Origin: Trochalopteron elliotii
Lineage: Eukaryota > Chordata > Aves > Passeriformes > Leiothrichidae
Direction of reading: 5' to 3'
Length of the DNA: 64,000 bases
Assembly (NCBI GenBank): GCA_024734555.1
Contig: JANPWX010000211.1
Coordinates: 186,001-250,000, forward strand
Under the pieces are notes generated by a model. The model was not told the DNA's origin, made no database searches, and saw only the letters and a program-made list of their open reading frames with translations. The first letter of the stretch is position 1; each line of letters begins with the position of its first letter. Positions 1 to 12,850 of this stretch are shown piece by piece. The translations under genes and the position numbers were made by a program.

Positions 1-3000
1 TATTGCTAGCCATTTTTAGATTATATTAAGTCAAACCATAACAACTAAGCATCCTTTAGGGTTTAGTGCAGATTATAAAGTGATGCTTGAAAAACAGACA
101 TGCAAGGGTATGAGAGGCAACAATAGAAAGCTTACAACAAATCTTATTTTCAAGATTCTTGATCCTATTTAAGTAATGTTTTAAGATGTTCAGGCCAACT
201 TCAGAGAGATGCTGTACAGCTCAAGAAACACTGAGTGTCTCTTGATGTGAAGAACATATTCTTCAAGTGTAAAAACACATACACACAACATTTATTGGCA
301 AGTAGCTGATAAAGCAAACTTCTTTTTAAGTTTTTGTTAATACTTTTCTGATAAAGAGCTATTTGCAAAGCACGAAGACCAATGTGACAATTGTTCATTT
401 TCTTAAGATGAGAGCTGGAGGAAAATGAAGCCTGGAAACCACCACACCCCAACAAATACCAGGCTGGGAAACAATTAATGCACATGTGCCAAACCCAGAA
501 ATGTGTCCTCAAAAAGTGGCTTGTGTGTTTCTGACACACAGAAGTGGTTTGGCTTGTTCCTGACACAGTAGCCACATGGCCCTGGCATTTCAGTAACACA
601 GGCTGCTCCAAGGTATGTCCTGAAAGACAGACCTTGCCTGTCCTGGTGATTTGTCAGTAGTTCAGCACTGGAACAGAAAGAGGCACTGAGAGTCCAGGAG
701 AAAGAGGCCACAACCTTTCCAAGTTAATACTGGAGAGATCAGCTCTAAATGTAATGCAAGAAATATTGCTGCAAAGATACAGCAGGCCACGACCACAGGC
801 ACAGCCAAGAAATGTCACCTTGTCAAGGAACTTTTCTAGCCTTTTGAAATTTCACCTATGCACAAAATTACAATCCTTCACATTCAACAGCAGGCAAATA
901 TCAGCCTAACCTGGTGAGGATAATAAAATGGAAGAGAGAAGCTTATTAGAAAATAAGTCTGGCTCTAGCAGCCACAAGAAGAGAGCATCAGGAAGGCAGG
1001 AGCACCAAGATGATTTTTTACTGGGTGCAGCCACTGGGACTCTGCAGGTTACTTGGGACAAGGACATTATACCAGCACACTGACATTCACGTGCAACAGA
1101 GTTGCAAGAGAGCATCCTTAGCTGCCCAAGGATGTGCTCATGCTTGCTAAGCCTCTAATCCCAGCTTTGATTCCTTCTCCATCCATAATCAGTTCAAATA
1201 CAGCTAGAATTAATCACTGTTTGCAAATTTAAAGGCTGCTTTTCTTCTCTCTGCTTAGAATCTGCTTTAGGTCACACACAGAGCCAGCATGGGTGAAGAC
1301 ATGGGCCAGACCCCCTCAGAGTCTGGCATTCCCCTCTTGCCCAGAACACAATACAGCGTGTTACTGCACAGCAGAGATCAGAACAATAAATAATAATAGT
1401 AACAACAACAACAATAACAATGCAATAGTGCTAAGCCCTACAGTACCTACTTACTCAGCAGTGGCTGTGACTCTGGAGTCAGTCTTGCGTGTTTCTTGGA
1501 TCCATCTCTGAACAGGTCCTTACACCCCTCTCTACAACATCTCTGCCCACCCTGACTCACGTGTAGCCAGGCTCCAGTCTGTTCTCACTGACCTCCTCCC
1601 TCTTTGGTGAACTGCTCCTCCTCCCAGTCTGCTCTTCCCTTGGTACCCCATGGCTTGAGGGGAGGCTGCTGAGGGCTGGGCAGGGGAGTACCTTCTCTTG
1701 AATGCTGCCCGAGCTGATCCTCTTTCACACTTTGATCCTTGGAGCTTGCTCTGGAGCTCCAGTGAGCATTTTGGCCAGCACAACTGCAACTGATTTCCAG
1801 CTCAGGTCACCTTCACATCACAGTGACTTCAGTCATTAGGTTCTCCAGCTTCTACAGTCCCTTTGTAACTCCTCTAGATGTTTTTATATTGCACAAAGCT
1901 TTGTTTAGATTATCTCAAAGCATCCCATTTCCTGCTATTATAGAAAGTCAAGAAACATAACACGAGCAGAGCTCCTAAAAATGAGATTTATACCCAGCTG
2001 CACTGTGCAAGCAGAGTTACGGTGCAGAGAAAATTACAGGCAATAAATAAATGTGTATATAGATAGAGGATGTCTTTTAATACATATCTGAAAAGCATTC
2101 TTTGGAATGCTTAATGAGAAACCTATTTCAGATCCTCTAAAACCATTTTCTTAAGACTTAGTGAGTTCTGTACTTAAAAAAAGGTTAGCAGACCAGCAAC
2201 CAACATGTTTTTCATTTCCATTTCCAAGGATTCCAGCAGAGGCAGATATTTTCAAACGTTGCCCTTGCAAAATACTGATGTTCTTAAACCTGTAAGACAA
2301 ACTGATTGCATCACCCACCACAGAAAATCTCAAATGTCATTTGGAATGCCACTGGAAGTACAGAGGGACAGTGGGCATCCCTCCAAAGTACAGGCTGCAT
2401 CCACAGATCCTCCTTCACTCACCCCATGTGGTTCTTTGATTCTCTGGGATCATGTTACACTTCGGGAGCTGACTTTCACAGAATGGACATTGCTGGGGGT
2501 CTACAACAGTAAACTTTTCTCATCCTTGCCTTCCATGGTCTTACAAAGACCCACATCTTATGTGGATAGACTGGGCTCATTTGATAGATCTACCTAAGAA
2601 AACAACAGCTGATACTCAAAGATGATCTGAAGAAGACTGTCCAGCAAGGTTCATTCCCCACTGCTGCTTCCTCTTGCCCACAAACTGCCCAGGATTAGTG
2701 AGCATTTCTTCCTCTCAGCACTCTCTGCTCAGGCACATCCCAATCCCACTCCTCACCTCCTGGTTCCAGAGCAGGCTGCTGTTCCTTTGGCAACCCTAGC
2801 ATCCTAGATGGACAAAGACCAGAATAAAACAGCAAGAAATGCACTTCTACCTCTTCAGCAGTGTGTCTGACCCACAGGAACATCACAGCCTGTTTCTCAG
2901 GTGTCTAAACACACTCACCCAAGTCAATACCCAGGTCAGAAGAGCACCCTGAGGTCAGGGAACACAGCCAACGTGGACAAAAACCACAAATGGAGCACGA

Positions 3001-3169
3001 GAAAGAGTAAAGGATGAGGATACAACATCACATCAATTCCACAACAAAGAAGAGGTGGGGTTTGAGAGCTAAACCAGGCAACTAATAAAGCCTAACATAT
3101 TTAAGGTGAAGGTATGATGACAAAAAACCTAAAGGCTCCCCATGCACCAAGAAAATGAGCTTGGAAAAG
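1..3169. other. Intronic, no gene recognised
   Basis: This is unique-looking DNA with one AAT/AAC microsatellite near 1.4 kb. The longest open frame is 136 codons (201-611, minus). It has no recognisable domain and low complexity in places. I see no exon with good splice sites and coding similarity. Confidence 0.6.
1382..1420. repeat. (AAT/AAC)n imperfect microsatellite
   Basis: The sequence alternates AAT and AAC trinucleotides over about 39 bases. It is translated in one frame as a run of asparagines, which is an artefact of the repeat. Confidence 0.85.
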
Positions 3170-3480
3170 CAATGACCGCCTGCACTAGCAATTTATAATC
3201 TCTCAGCTGCTGAGATTGTGAACAGTGGCACTTTGTAATCTTATAGGAAAAGCAGCTCTAATGCCATCTGGTCATATATTTCTGGCCAAGATCATTTAGT
3301 GGAGCCGGTAATGAAAAAAGTCGCACATCCTCCTAAAAATCTGAATTATGCCAGCTGTGCCACAGTGTCACTTGTGCTTTCAAGGAGAAGGACAGCTGTC
3401 ATTCCTTTTCTCTGAAGACAGCAAGCACACTGCCTTGCTTAAGAGAACTAATTTTTCTTGGATCACTCTAAATTATCCTA
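3170..3480. promoter_or_regulatory. Candidate intronic enhancer, E-box rich
   Basis: This stretch lacks open frames and repeats but contains three CAGCTG E-boxes, one within the palindrome CTCAGCTGCTGAG, and AT-rich homeodomain-like sites. Such clustering is seen in conserved developmental enhancers. No conservation data are available here, so the call rests on motif density alone. Confidence 0.25.
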
Positions 3481-6400
3481 CCTGTCACTAGAAAAAGAAA
3501 GGGCGAAGTCCCTATTAACATTTTTTGCTTGATTTTTGCTGACATAAATACAGCACTTGGTTCCATACCCACCTTGCTGAGCTACTGTGAAGAAGGTGAT
3601 ATTTGGACCTTGACTCTAATCTGAACTGAAGCCAGCTCTACAGCCTTGGCTTAAAACCAGTTTGAGGGAGGGTGCAGTTAAGCTCGTCATCTTTACCTCT
3701 CCTAACGAATGAGACATTTCATATTTTAGATATTACCTCAGCAACTTCCTGCCAGCTTTAAATTGCTCTGTCATCTCAGATTAGCACTCATCATTCATGC
3801 TAATGTAAACTAAATGGTACCTCTCCTGAAATATGGGAAAGAATAAATGGGATTACAATGAGGGCTGCAGAGCATAAAATTTCTAATCCACGAGCGACTA
3901 ATTGCTGCAGGTCCTTCTGGGTACTTCCATCCACCAAGCCATCCCATTTGAACCCCTATATTTGCTATCATGTTATTTTAAGGTCAGATCTTGTTTGCCT
4001 CAAGCACACAACTATTCTCACTGGCTCCAAGGGCCTATTTGCAAAAGCAAAGATATGTTAACCTCAAATGAGCAGGGAGATACCAGCCCTGAGCTGCCTG
4101 TAGCAAAGCCATCCCCTCCCAGGACAGCGGGGCTGAGGGCACGCCTGCAAAACCACGTCCCGTCTAGACTCCTCCACCCGCTCCCAAAGCAAAGCTAGGC
4201 AGCAGCAGGGAGAATTATAGCCCAATACTCACTGTGACAGGAAGGAAATAGCATTGGGAAATGCTTATTTTAATGACAGAAAAATATTTGCCAGGCTTGG
4301 GCTTAGCAGCAGTAGAAATGTTATTACTTTCGAAGCTGGAAGAGTAAATATTTCAAGGGCTATTTTTTGACACCTTCACTGTGGCTTGATTTCTGCATCT
4401 ATTAAGAAAAAGTCTATATAGCCTGTGGTGTGGGAGCTTTGCAAATCTTTGCATAAAACTCCATTTTATAAGGCAATAGTGTGATAGAACTGTATAGAAT
4501 TTACATCGGTCTGAAGAGCCACAAAAAGTAAATGTACACGAGAATACTAAAGTGCCCTTGTTTTGTTTCCGGAATTAATGCTAAATTCCATGTCTTCTTC
4601 ATTTTATTATTTCTCAGAGTACATGGAAACAAGACAGAGGAGTGTCCCATGAAGCACTGCTATGTAAAGAGACCTGGCTGTGTACAGCTTCCTTCCTAAT
4701 TTGTGAATTTGCCATCCTTTTAACCCAAGATAACTTTAAAATGTTAGGCACATAGAAAACTGTATTTCCTAGCAATTGGCAGTTTCATCTTCCCAGCATG
4801 TTTGTGTCGAGTGAAATCCATTTCAAAACACCATCATTGCAAGCACTTCCAAGCCTGGGAAACATCTTCTAATGGCCATTACTGCGCCTACCTTGGGCCA
4901 CCCTGAGCCTCCTTCAAATGTCCATTGATTTTGGTGGGAGTGCAGAGCCCTGAGCAATGACACTGGAGTACATCAGCTCCGTTACACTGCCCTGAAATTA
5001 GGCAGACTAGAACCCATTTCTGGGCTGTAAAGTTCCAGTAACCCAGAAAATCCTGGGAAGTGCAGAAAGTGCACGGCTTTGATGGATGAACATTTGCAAA
5101 TGTAGGGCCATCTAGCTCTGGAAATTACCTCTCAGAGTTATGATGATGTACTTTGGTGTCTCCCTCATTATGTGCAGCAAGATTTTAGTCTAATTTCTGG
5201 GTTCAGGGCTTTCTGAAAAGGAAGTCACTTCATTTTGGAATAAAGAGGAATGAGAATAAAGAAAGATGAGCTAAAAATTTGTCTACAAAAATGCTTTTTA
5301 ACATGGATTTCTCCTGATTATTGCTTAATTCTCAACTGCTCCTCTTTAATAGAGCCAAACTGTTTCTAACACATAATCTTATCTTTCCTCTATCCTACTC
5401 CTTCTGTGCATAATGATGTATATTCAAGGTACTTACACGGCTGTTGTTACTCAAGGATGTGAGCACCTCCTTAGTCTATCTATCTTTGCAATACCTGAGG
5501 GAGCTGGGAAAGTCCTATTACAGTCTCAGGCTCAGAACATCAGAGATATTTAGGGACCTGCCACTGAGATAAATGGGATTAGCTGCCCCATGGCTTTTCT
5601 GGCTCAGAGCCTCCAGTGCGTCCCTAAAATCACAAAGGACATCTCAAATGAAGCAGGGAACTACTCCTAAGAGTCTCACTACCTAGGCTGTGGAGCTCAT
5701 TTCTGGACCAGCTTTCCTGTTTTGATTTAGTCTTATGTTGCTCAAGGATAAAGGTATCAGATAAGGTAAAAACCCTGTCCCTGATCTCCTCTGTCTATGA
5801 ATAACTGAAAAGCTTTCAGCACTGTTGGCATACACAGGCTTGCAAAGCACTTCAGTGTGTTCTGCTTTACTCCAGCTCAGTTTTCCCTAACAAAGCTCTA
5901 TGTAAAACTGCCAAAGTAACTACCAAATCTCTTATTTAGCTCAGCACTCCTGGACTCTTTCCCTACAGAGCAGCAGACAGAGTTTTATTGCCCTCTGCAC
6001 CTGACTTTGTTCTGCAGAAGCACTGGTTCTCCTGCATGTGCTCCTGCAAAGCAGAATGTGCTGAGGTGAGGGCTGGGTGGGTGTGCACAACCCCTTCTCA
6101 CCAGCACAGACACTTACAAAGGAAATTTCCATCATTCCTGGGGGACTCCACCAGCTCCCTGCCCAGTTCTGAGCAGCAGACATACAAAACTCATCAGCCA
6201 CTTACCCACATGGCACAACAGGAGCAGTGTAGCTCCTGCCCTCCACGCCTGGGAATTTGGCTAAACACAGTCTGCTTCCAAACACGGGGATCTATTTCCA
6301 GTGTCAAACCTCCCAAAAGCAAACAGCAAACCAGCCTAAGACAAGGTAATAGTACACAATTTTCATAATGAAACAAAACCTCACTGTGTCAAAGCTGGGC

Positions 6401-9400
6401 TTTCTATGGACACCTTTGGGTGATGACACATGCAGTCCCCTGAACTTCTTGCCTTGGGGATGTCACCATGAGCACTGTGGTCCCCTGATGCAACAGTACC
6501 ACGACCTTTAGTGGACAAATATTTATCAGGACAACCCAAGTGAGTATTTTTTTCTAACTGTAACCACAGGAAAATGTGATTTTTCCTCCATGGTCACTCA
6601 GTAGTCCTGAATAAGCCCAAAATAATGTTCCATCCTAATTGCCACAGACACACTCCTTTGAATAAAGAAGAGATGGTGTTTTCCACTTGCTCAAAGGAAT
6701 TGCCTCTTAAGATATGCATTAGTTCAATCTTTCCAGGATTTAAATTAAGCCAAGTATTAAATCATCCAAAGCTAACTACCTGAACATTTTCAATGTCTTT
6801 CGGCATCTTAAAAACAGTCTTTGATGCTTGTTACTTTAAAGGCACAGAATTTCATCTGAAAATTGACCACTTAAATTCCCTAAAGTGGAAGATGAGAAAA
6901 ACCATACTATCTATTTCCAGTCTCAAATTAATATTTTAGGTGGATTTTTGTATTAACTTGAAGTGGTCTGGAATGTAAAAAACAGGGGATTTGTATAAGG
7001 CTAAGAAACACAACAACCATGTGCATTGAAGGCAGGGGAGTGATGAAGCTGAGAACTCCTTTAGGATGTAGAACTGCCTCCCTAAACGATTATATTGTTT
7101 TTTTGGGGCTTGCACTGTTCACTTTGCCTTAAATGTTAATATGCTAGCATGGCCACAACTGCAGTCCCTCAGAGTATGAACACAGGTCTCGTTCAGCAGA
7201 TCAGCAATTGCTTTAAATAAGAAATTACAAATTGGTCCTTAGATACTGGTTTGGCTAATCTGACCGTGCTGAAAACTAATTCCATTCCTAATAGGAGTTC
7301 AAAGTACAAACTGCTTCCTTGCCCAAATTGCCTGTTTGCAGCAATCTGAAATGGAAGTATTTTATCAGCTTAGCTTGACACAGTGAATTTCTATTATCAG
7401 AAGAAAAAGAACCTCACAGTACCTGACTTCAGGTTCCAACTTGTTTCAGTTCATTGTGACTCTCTGGAATTATGGAGAATATGTGTTCTATTTTCAGTTT
7501 ACCATCACTACAAAATACCCCAAATGTGCAACTCTACAGATAAATGTGTGGACTTACATACAAAGAGGACAAAAGTCCAGGGAAATAATTAGCAAGATTT
7601 ACTGGAGTGCTATGACTGCCAAAGAGACCTGAGAAGATTTAACTGTGCTTTTGGTGGCTGCTCCCTTCCTGGGTTGCTTGGGAAGCTTCTGGTACAGAAC
7701 ACAACCAATATCACAGTCCAATTCCCAAGGTGGAAATGCTCAGTCAGCGTGCTGTGTCCCATCACTCAGGTATGACTGGGAAGTATTTTATCCCTGCTGT
7801 GGTCTGTGGTTTGTGCAGTATCACCTGCTCTCTCAAGTGCCTGCCTTTTTAAAATATATTGCACTACAGAGACCTGTAAGTTTTATGACAGCAGAGATTC
7901 CAATCTTTATAGTCCTTTTAATGAAAATTACCCATCATACTTTTTTTAATGGAAAAGGACTAAATCTAAACTGTGTCTGCTGACAGTGTTCACTCCTAGT
8001 TCTTTCAAATGTGTTTTTCACGTTGTAAGAAATAGCCCTGTTCCCTCTTCACCTCAATATCCCAATCTATCCCCTGGATGCTCAAACATGACTGCTGCTG
8101 ATCAGGCAGTTTTCTCTTGACTGCTGTCTGCCCAAATCTCCCTCCTCTGTGCTCAGGAATATGCCTGAATGGAGGGTATGCAAGTTACTGCTTACCCATT
8201 ATTTATATATTCTCTTGGTGACGAGCTACCCCCATCTTCAAAGATGGGTCACCTTCCACAGAGATTCTTTCTGTTGTGCAAATGTGGATCATGCACAGCA
8301 GCAAAATTCTCAGCCCTTACCCTCAGGAGGGACAGCCTGTTAAAACTCAGCCTCTCCAGCTATTTCACACCTGTCTCAAGGTGGTTTTTCACCATATCCA
8401 CAAGAGGTCCACTTCAGTGGCCATGGAAGTGCCCCTCCAGCAACATCAACAGTCTCTGTGTCAGATGCTTGCCATGTGTATGTTTATTTAAACAGAAGGG
8501 AGGCTTTACACTCCATAAGAAGGGCCATGGGAATAGGAGCATGCCCATGCATCTTGCAGTGAAGAGCAGAGACATCAGGGAAAGAGCTGCTGTGAGGACA
8601 GGCCAGTTGGTATCAATGGCCTTTTTTGGTGGTGTCAATCTCTGCCTGCTGCAGAGAGAAGTCAGAGATCCCCCAAGAGGGATGTATGGCCATGCCCTTC
8701 AGTACAGGATGAGGGAAGTGCCTCCTCCTCCTCACCCCTGTGCCCCAGCAGCTCCCATGTGGAACCCAGAGCACAGGTAACCAGGATCTCTATCCCCCAG
8801 CACTGCGGGCACTTGGAGGCCCTCCACAGACCCATTCTTTAGAGTCTTGCCACAGGGCTCCCCTCTGCCTCTAATAAGGACATCTGTTCCCACAGCTGTA
8901 CTTCTGCTACTGCTGATCACTCAGCACTTGGGTTTGATGAGCTGATTTCTCAGGGTGACTCATTCCACCCTTGCTTCACCTGGGCACACTCCCTGAGGCA
9001 GCTGTTATCTGGGTGGTGAGGGCAGGCTAACAGAAGCTTTTCACATTTCATGCTGGCTCCCTCCTCCCTTCCCTTTGAAGAGGCCTGAAGCAGGTGCCTA
9101 ATGACAGTCTGCTGTGGACACCTCCAGCAAAAGTGTCCCAAAGTGCTGCCATGGACACTGCCAGCTCCTCCAGGAGCATCACTGATCACAGCATTGCTGA
9201 CCAAGGGGCTCCCAGCTCTGAGCCTGCACCACCAGCACTCGGGATGAGCCAAGAGAATGATCCCATGGAGCTCAGGAGACTGTGGTGTGCAGCTGTGGTA
9301 TGGCTGAGGGCTGAGTCCAACAGGCTCACTCTGAGCTCAGTGACTACAGACCCAAATAACAGATAACCAGATCCTGCAAACTCATTTCCCTCACTCGACA

Positions 9401-11039
9401 GCCACTGGCTTCTTCCTCTGTTCTACACACAGCAGACAAGGGCTTGTTCTATTTCCTTTGGCCCCAAGGGATAAAATTTATATTTGTTACTGTGTATTTA
9501 ATTTTCTGGGTTTCTTTCAGAATGATAGTCTGTCACAGCTGTATTCCCCACTGCAAACCTGAAAATCACTGGGCCATGTCCTAACCCAGTTACATCAACT
9601 TATTCAGTGTCAAAACTTGGCTCAGTTTTACAAAGAAGTCTCTTTGGTGAGTCAGCTTCCCAGCAAATCTCCAGGGATGTTAATCCACAGGCAGATCCTA
9701 CTCTGGTATGATACATATATGGAGTTTCCCTTGGCTAGGAATAAAACAGAACTGCTTCAGACACACTGTGCTTCAGTTGTATAAAATGTCTTGATTAGCA
9801 TTTCTTGTTTTGTTTTCAGAAATAGAAGGAAATGACAACAGACTCCAAATCTCTTTCTCATTCATAGCCAAAGCTGGTCTGCATAATTAAAGGTAATTGT
9901 TAACTTCTAGTAGCTTAGCATTTTTCACTGCACCTTCCAGAGAAGAGAAAAATCAGACAGGAGAACTACTGAATTGTGGATGTTCACTGAACGTTTTCAG
10001 CAGGCATGTGAATCTTGTATTTAAGTCAAAACAGTAAGTAATGCAGGCAAGAAGCATGGAGAGCAATTGCTTACTGGTGACCAAAGGTAAGAAAGGTCAA
10101 ACGTTTATTTCCTATGTTGCTCCTGTGCATGCAGTGCCCAGAATCCTTTAATTATATTTCATGGTCCTCTGAACTTGTACAAGGGCATAAAATATATTTA
10201 TAGCTCACTTAAACTCTTAGTAATGAAACAGCCATCCTACGCAGGACCTCTGCTAATCAACTGAAGACTTTCTGTGCATTAACTTTAAAAATGTAAAAAA
10301 GTACTTGTTCCTTCTCCAGCTGAAACGCTTATCACAGTGTAAAGGCAACAACAAAGAAAAGCTAATTTTTTCTTAGGTAACAGTTTGAGTCTGTATCAGT
10401 TCACCTGTGATGTCTGAAGTACAATTTCACTGGCAATGCACATTCATTGTAACTGTTTTCATAGCACTGGAAGCTCTCAACCACACTGTGCCAAACACCA
10501 AAGAAACATATAATAAAGAGATCACCCCTCTCTAAAGCTTTCCCTGCCTAACTGTGTCATTTTCTCTTTTAGACAACAACAAAAAAGAGGTAATCGAATA
10601 AAGAGGACTCAACTAATCATCTAACTCGATGCAAATTCCTGATGAGCAGACTGAAAAGCTCCCAGTGTAATTATACACCTCACAACAAACCTACCTGGCA
10701 CATCTTACACCTTCCAGCCTTCCATGCCGGGAATCTGCTTTGAGATGGATTTTAGGGAAATAGATCAGACAAACACATTACTTGCGTGTGAAGCTGAGAT
10801 TAAGGAAAGGAGTTGGTGCTTTACAACAGGACCAGCTGCCCTTGCTTTGCTTTTTCCCCAGAGGCTGCTGTGCCCTGGCACACTGGAGTGGGCAGTGATG
10901 GCAGGGAGGGAGCCAGGCTGGCACCTCCTGCTGCAAATGGGGCCTTACATCAGATTTTAGAGACTCCAGTCAAGGCTGCCTTATAACTGCAAAGCCAAAC
11001 ACCCCCATACTCAGGGATCTGGGAAAATTCAAGCTGCTG
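3481..11039. other. Intronic, no gene recognised
   Basis: From about 4.2 to 5.9 kb there are no open frames above 60 codons on either strand. A 203-codon plus-strand frame at 8169-8780 starts with ATG but shows no known domain, has biased composition and ends at random; I regard it as chance. A short (CTC)n run lies at about 8721-8734. No mobile element was recognised. Confidence 0.55.
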
Positions 11040-11180
11040 GTGAAACCTTAATTCAGCTCCCTGATGCACGTGCTTTATGATATGATCTTTAATTAGCCTA
11101 TGAGGAAATTAATAATTATTTCTGGGCGTAGGATTTGGCTGCTGTACAGTAAATAATGCACCAAGCTACCCAACGAATGG
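11040..11180. promoter_or_regulatory. Candidate intronic regulatory element with homeodomain sites and CACGTG
   Basis: Within about 140 bases there is a palindromic CACGTG E-box (11067-11072) and two TAATTA homeodomain cores (11090-11095 and 11113-11118). The stretch is A+T rich, not a simple repeat, and lies in a deep intron. The motif content fits an enhancer, but this is inference only. Confidence 0.25.
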
Positions 11181-12806
11181 TGATGATTCAGCAGACATCA
11201 TCTCTCATGTCTCCTGCAAGAGGCAAGGGGCCTGTGAGGAAAAAAAAAAGTGTAGGATCAATGAAGAGTAAATATCAATGGTTTATTTGTGCCAGAGAGG
11301 GAGGCACAAATTAAAATTGCAAAAAAAAATCTCAGTTCTTGCCTTTTGCCTTCTGGCTTTTTTGACATGGACTATGGAAACATAAAAATATTTAGTGTTT
11401 CTTATCTGTTAATTAGTGTTTCATGTGATCAAACAGCAGCTGAACCAGCTGAGGGGCCTGGTGGTGACAGGCCAGACACCACCAGGAAGGCAGAGGCACG
11501 ACTAGGATGGGTGTCACTGTGACCTGAGCTCGACATGGTGAAGGGGTGAGAGGAAAGCTGGGCTGGCTTAGCTCAGCCCTGTCGTCTCCAGCCTGACTGC
11601 AAACTGCATGGCAGACACAAAAGGCAGAGGATGCCAACTCCTGCAGAGACAAGAACAGTTACGCTCCTTTGAAAGAGCTCCTCAAGCTGGACAAAACTCA
11701 GCTTTGAAACAGCCGTGTTTTTTCAGAGCTGCAGAAAATGCACGCTGACAGGTAAAATGCTGGTTGTATTTGTCATGGGTACAGCCAGCTGCACAGCTTT
11801 CCTGCTCACCTGCAGGTGTGAAGGAGGAGGATCAGTGCCTGCTCCAGACAAAGCAGCCAGCACCAGAGGAGGAGGAACCCTACCTCTCTCATTATTCCCT
11901 GTGAGCCAGAACTGGAGAGCAGTCACAGACAAGTCCTTATTTACAGTGAACCAAGACAAACAGGATGCTCCACTTTGCCCTCAGATGTCACAAATAAAGC
12001 ACAAAGCCAGCAAATTGAGGCAATACATTATTCTTGGCTATTTCCACCTAAGCCCTTGCCTTTCTTAATGACCCAGAGGGCAGGAGCAGAGCCTCAGGCA
12101 CGGATGGGTGCATCAGAAGACAGCTGAAATCCTGCACTCAGAAAAGTCAATTCCAGCCATTTCCTCCACAAGAAGTTTACTACGTGCTGCCACACAATAC
12201 TTTTATTGGCATTCATTACTCCTTGAGGACTAATTTATTCATTTTTAGCAGCATTAAAACAAGGCTGCATTTTACAAGGGAATTGCTCTACTGCTGGGGC
12301 TGTAGGAAGCTGCTCAATTATCTCCAGAAAACTAAAAGCTGAATCCAGGCTCAATACTCATCTTGAATTGTAACAAACATCATTTCCCCGAGCCTTGATT
12401 AACCCACAGGCTGATACCCAGCTCACAGCAGTCTCAGCTTTTGGGAGGGAGGTTGGGAATGCTGGGGTTTGTTTATTTTATCATTGCCACACTGCTTGGG
12501 AGCCTGCAGAGCAGAGACAGTCACCACTGGCTACATTTCTTGCTAAATGAAAACCAAGGGACTGAATCCCCCCATACTCACAGTAAGGTTGCTCCTCTTT
12601 TTTGTATCTGATGTCTCCTTTGTTTGGAGCTTCTTTTCTGTTTAAGAACAGCTGGAGACCCACAATTTAGCATTCACATTTAACCAGATATTTGTGGCAT
12701 TCCAAAGTCAAATTAACAAGCTTGTTACCTCTCGACATGAAAAAATACTGTAATGTTCATTCCCAGCAACACCTACAAAAGAGCACAGCAATTCCTTTCA
12801 ACTGAA

Positions 12807-12850
12807 ACACACACATCTATCTGTATACATACACACACATATATATACAT
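12807..12850. repeat. (CA)n/(TA)n microsatellite
   Basis: Two short CA runs separated by CTATCTGTATACAT grade into ATATATATACAT. The sequence is low complexity and probably length-polymorphic. Confidence 0.85.

Noticed and set aside
8169..8780. 203-codon plus-strand frame starting with ATG
   Set aside because: No recognisable domain or coherent composition. The length is close to the chance expectation for both strands of 64 kb.
9500..9530. Acceptor-like TTTCTGGGTTTCTTTCAG on the plus strand
   Set aside because: The following frame meets a stop within about 15 codons, has no donor and shows no similarity to a known protein.
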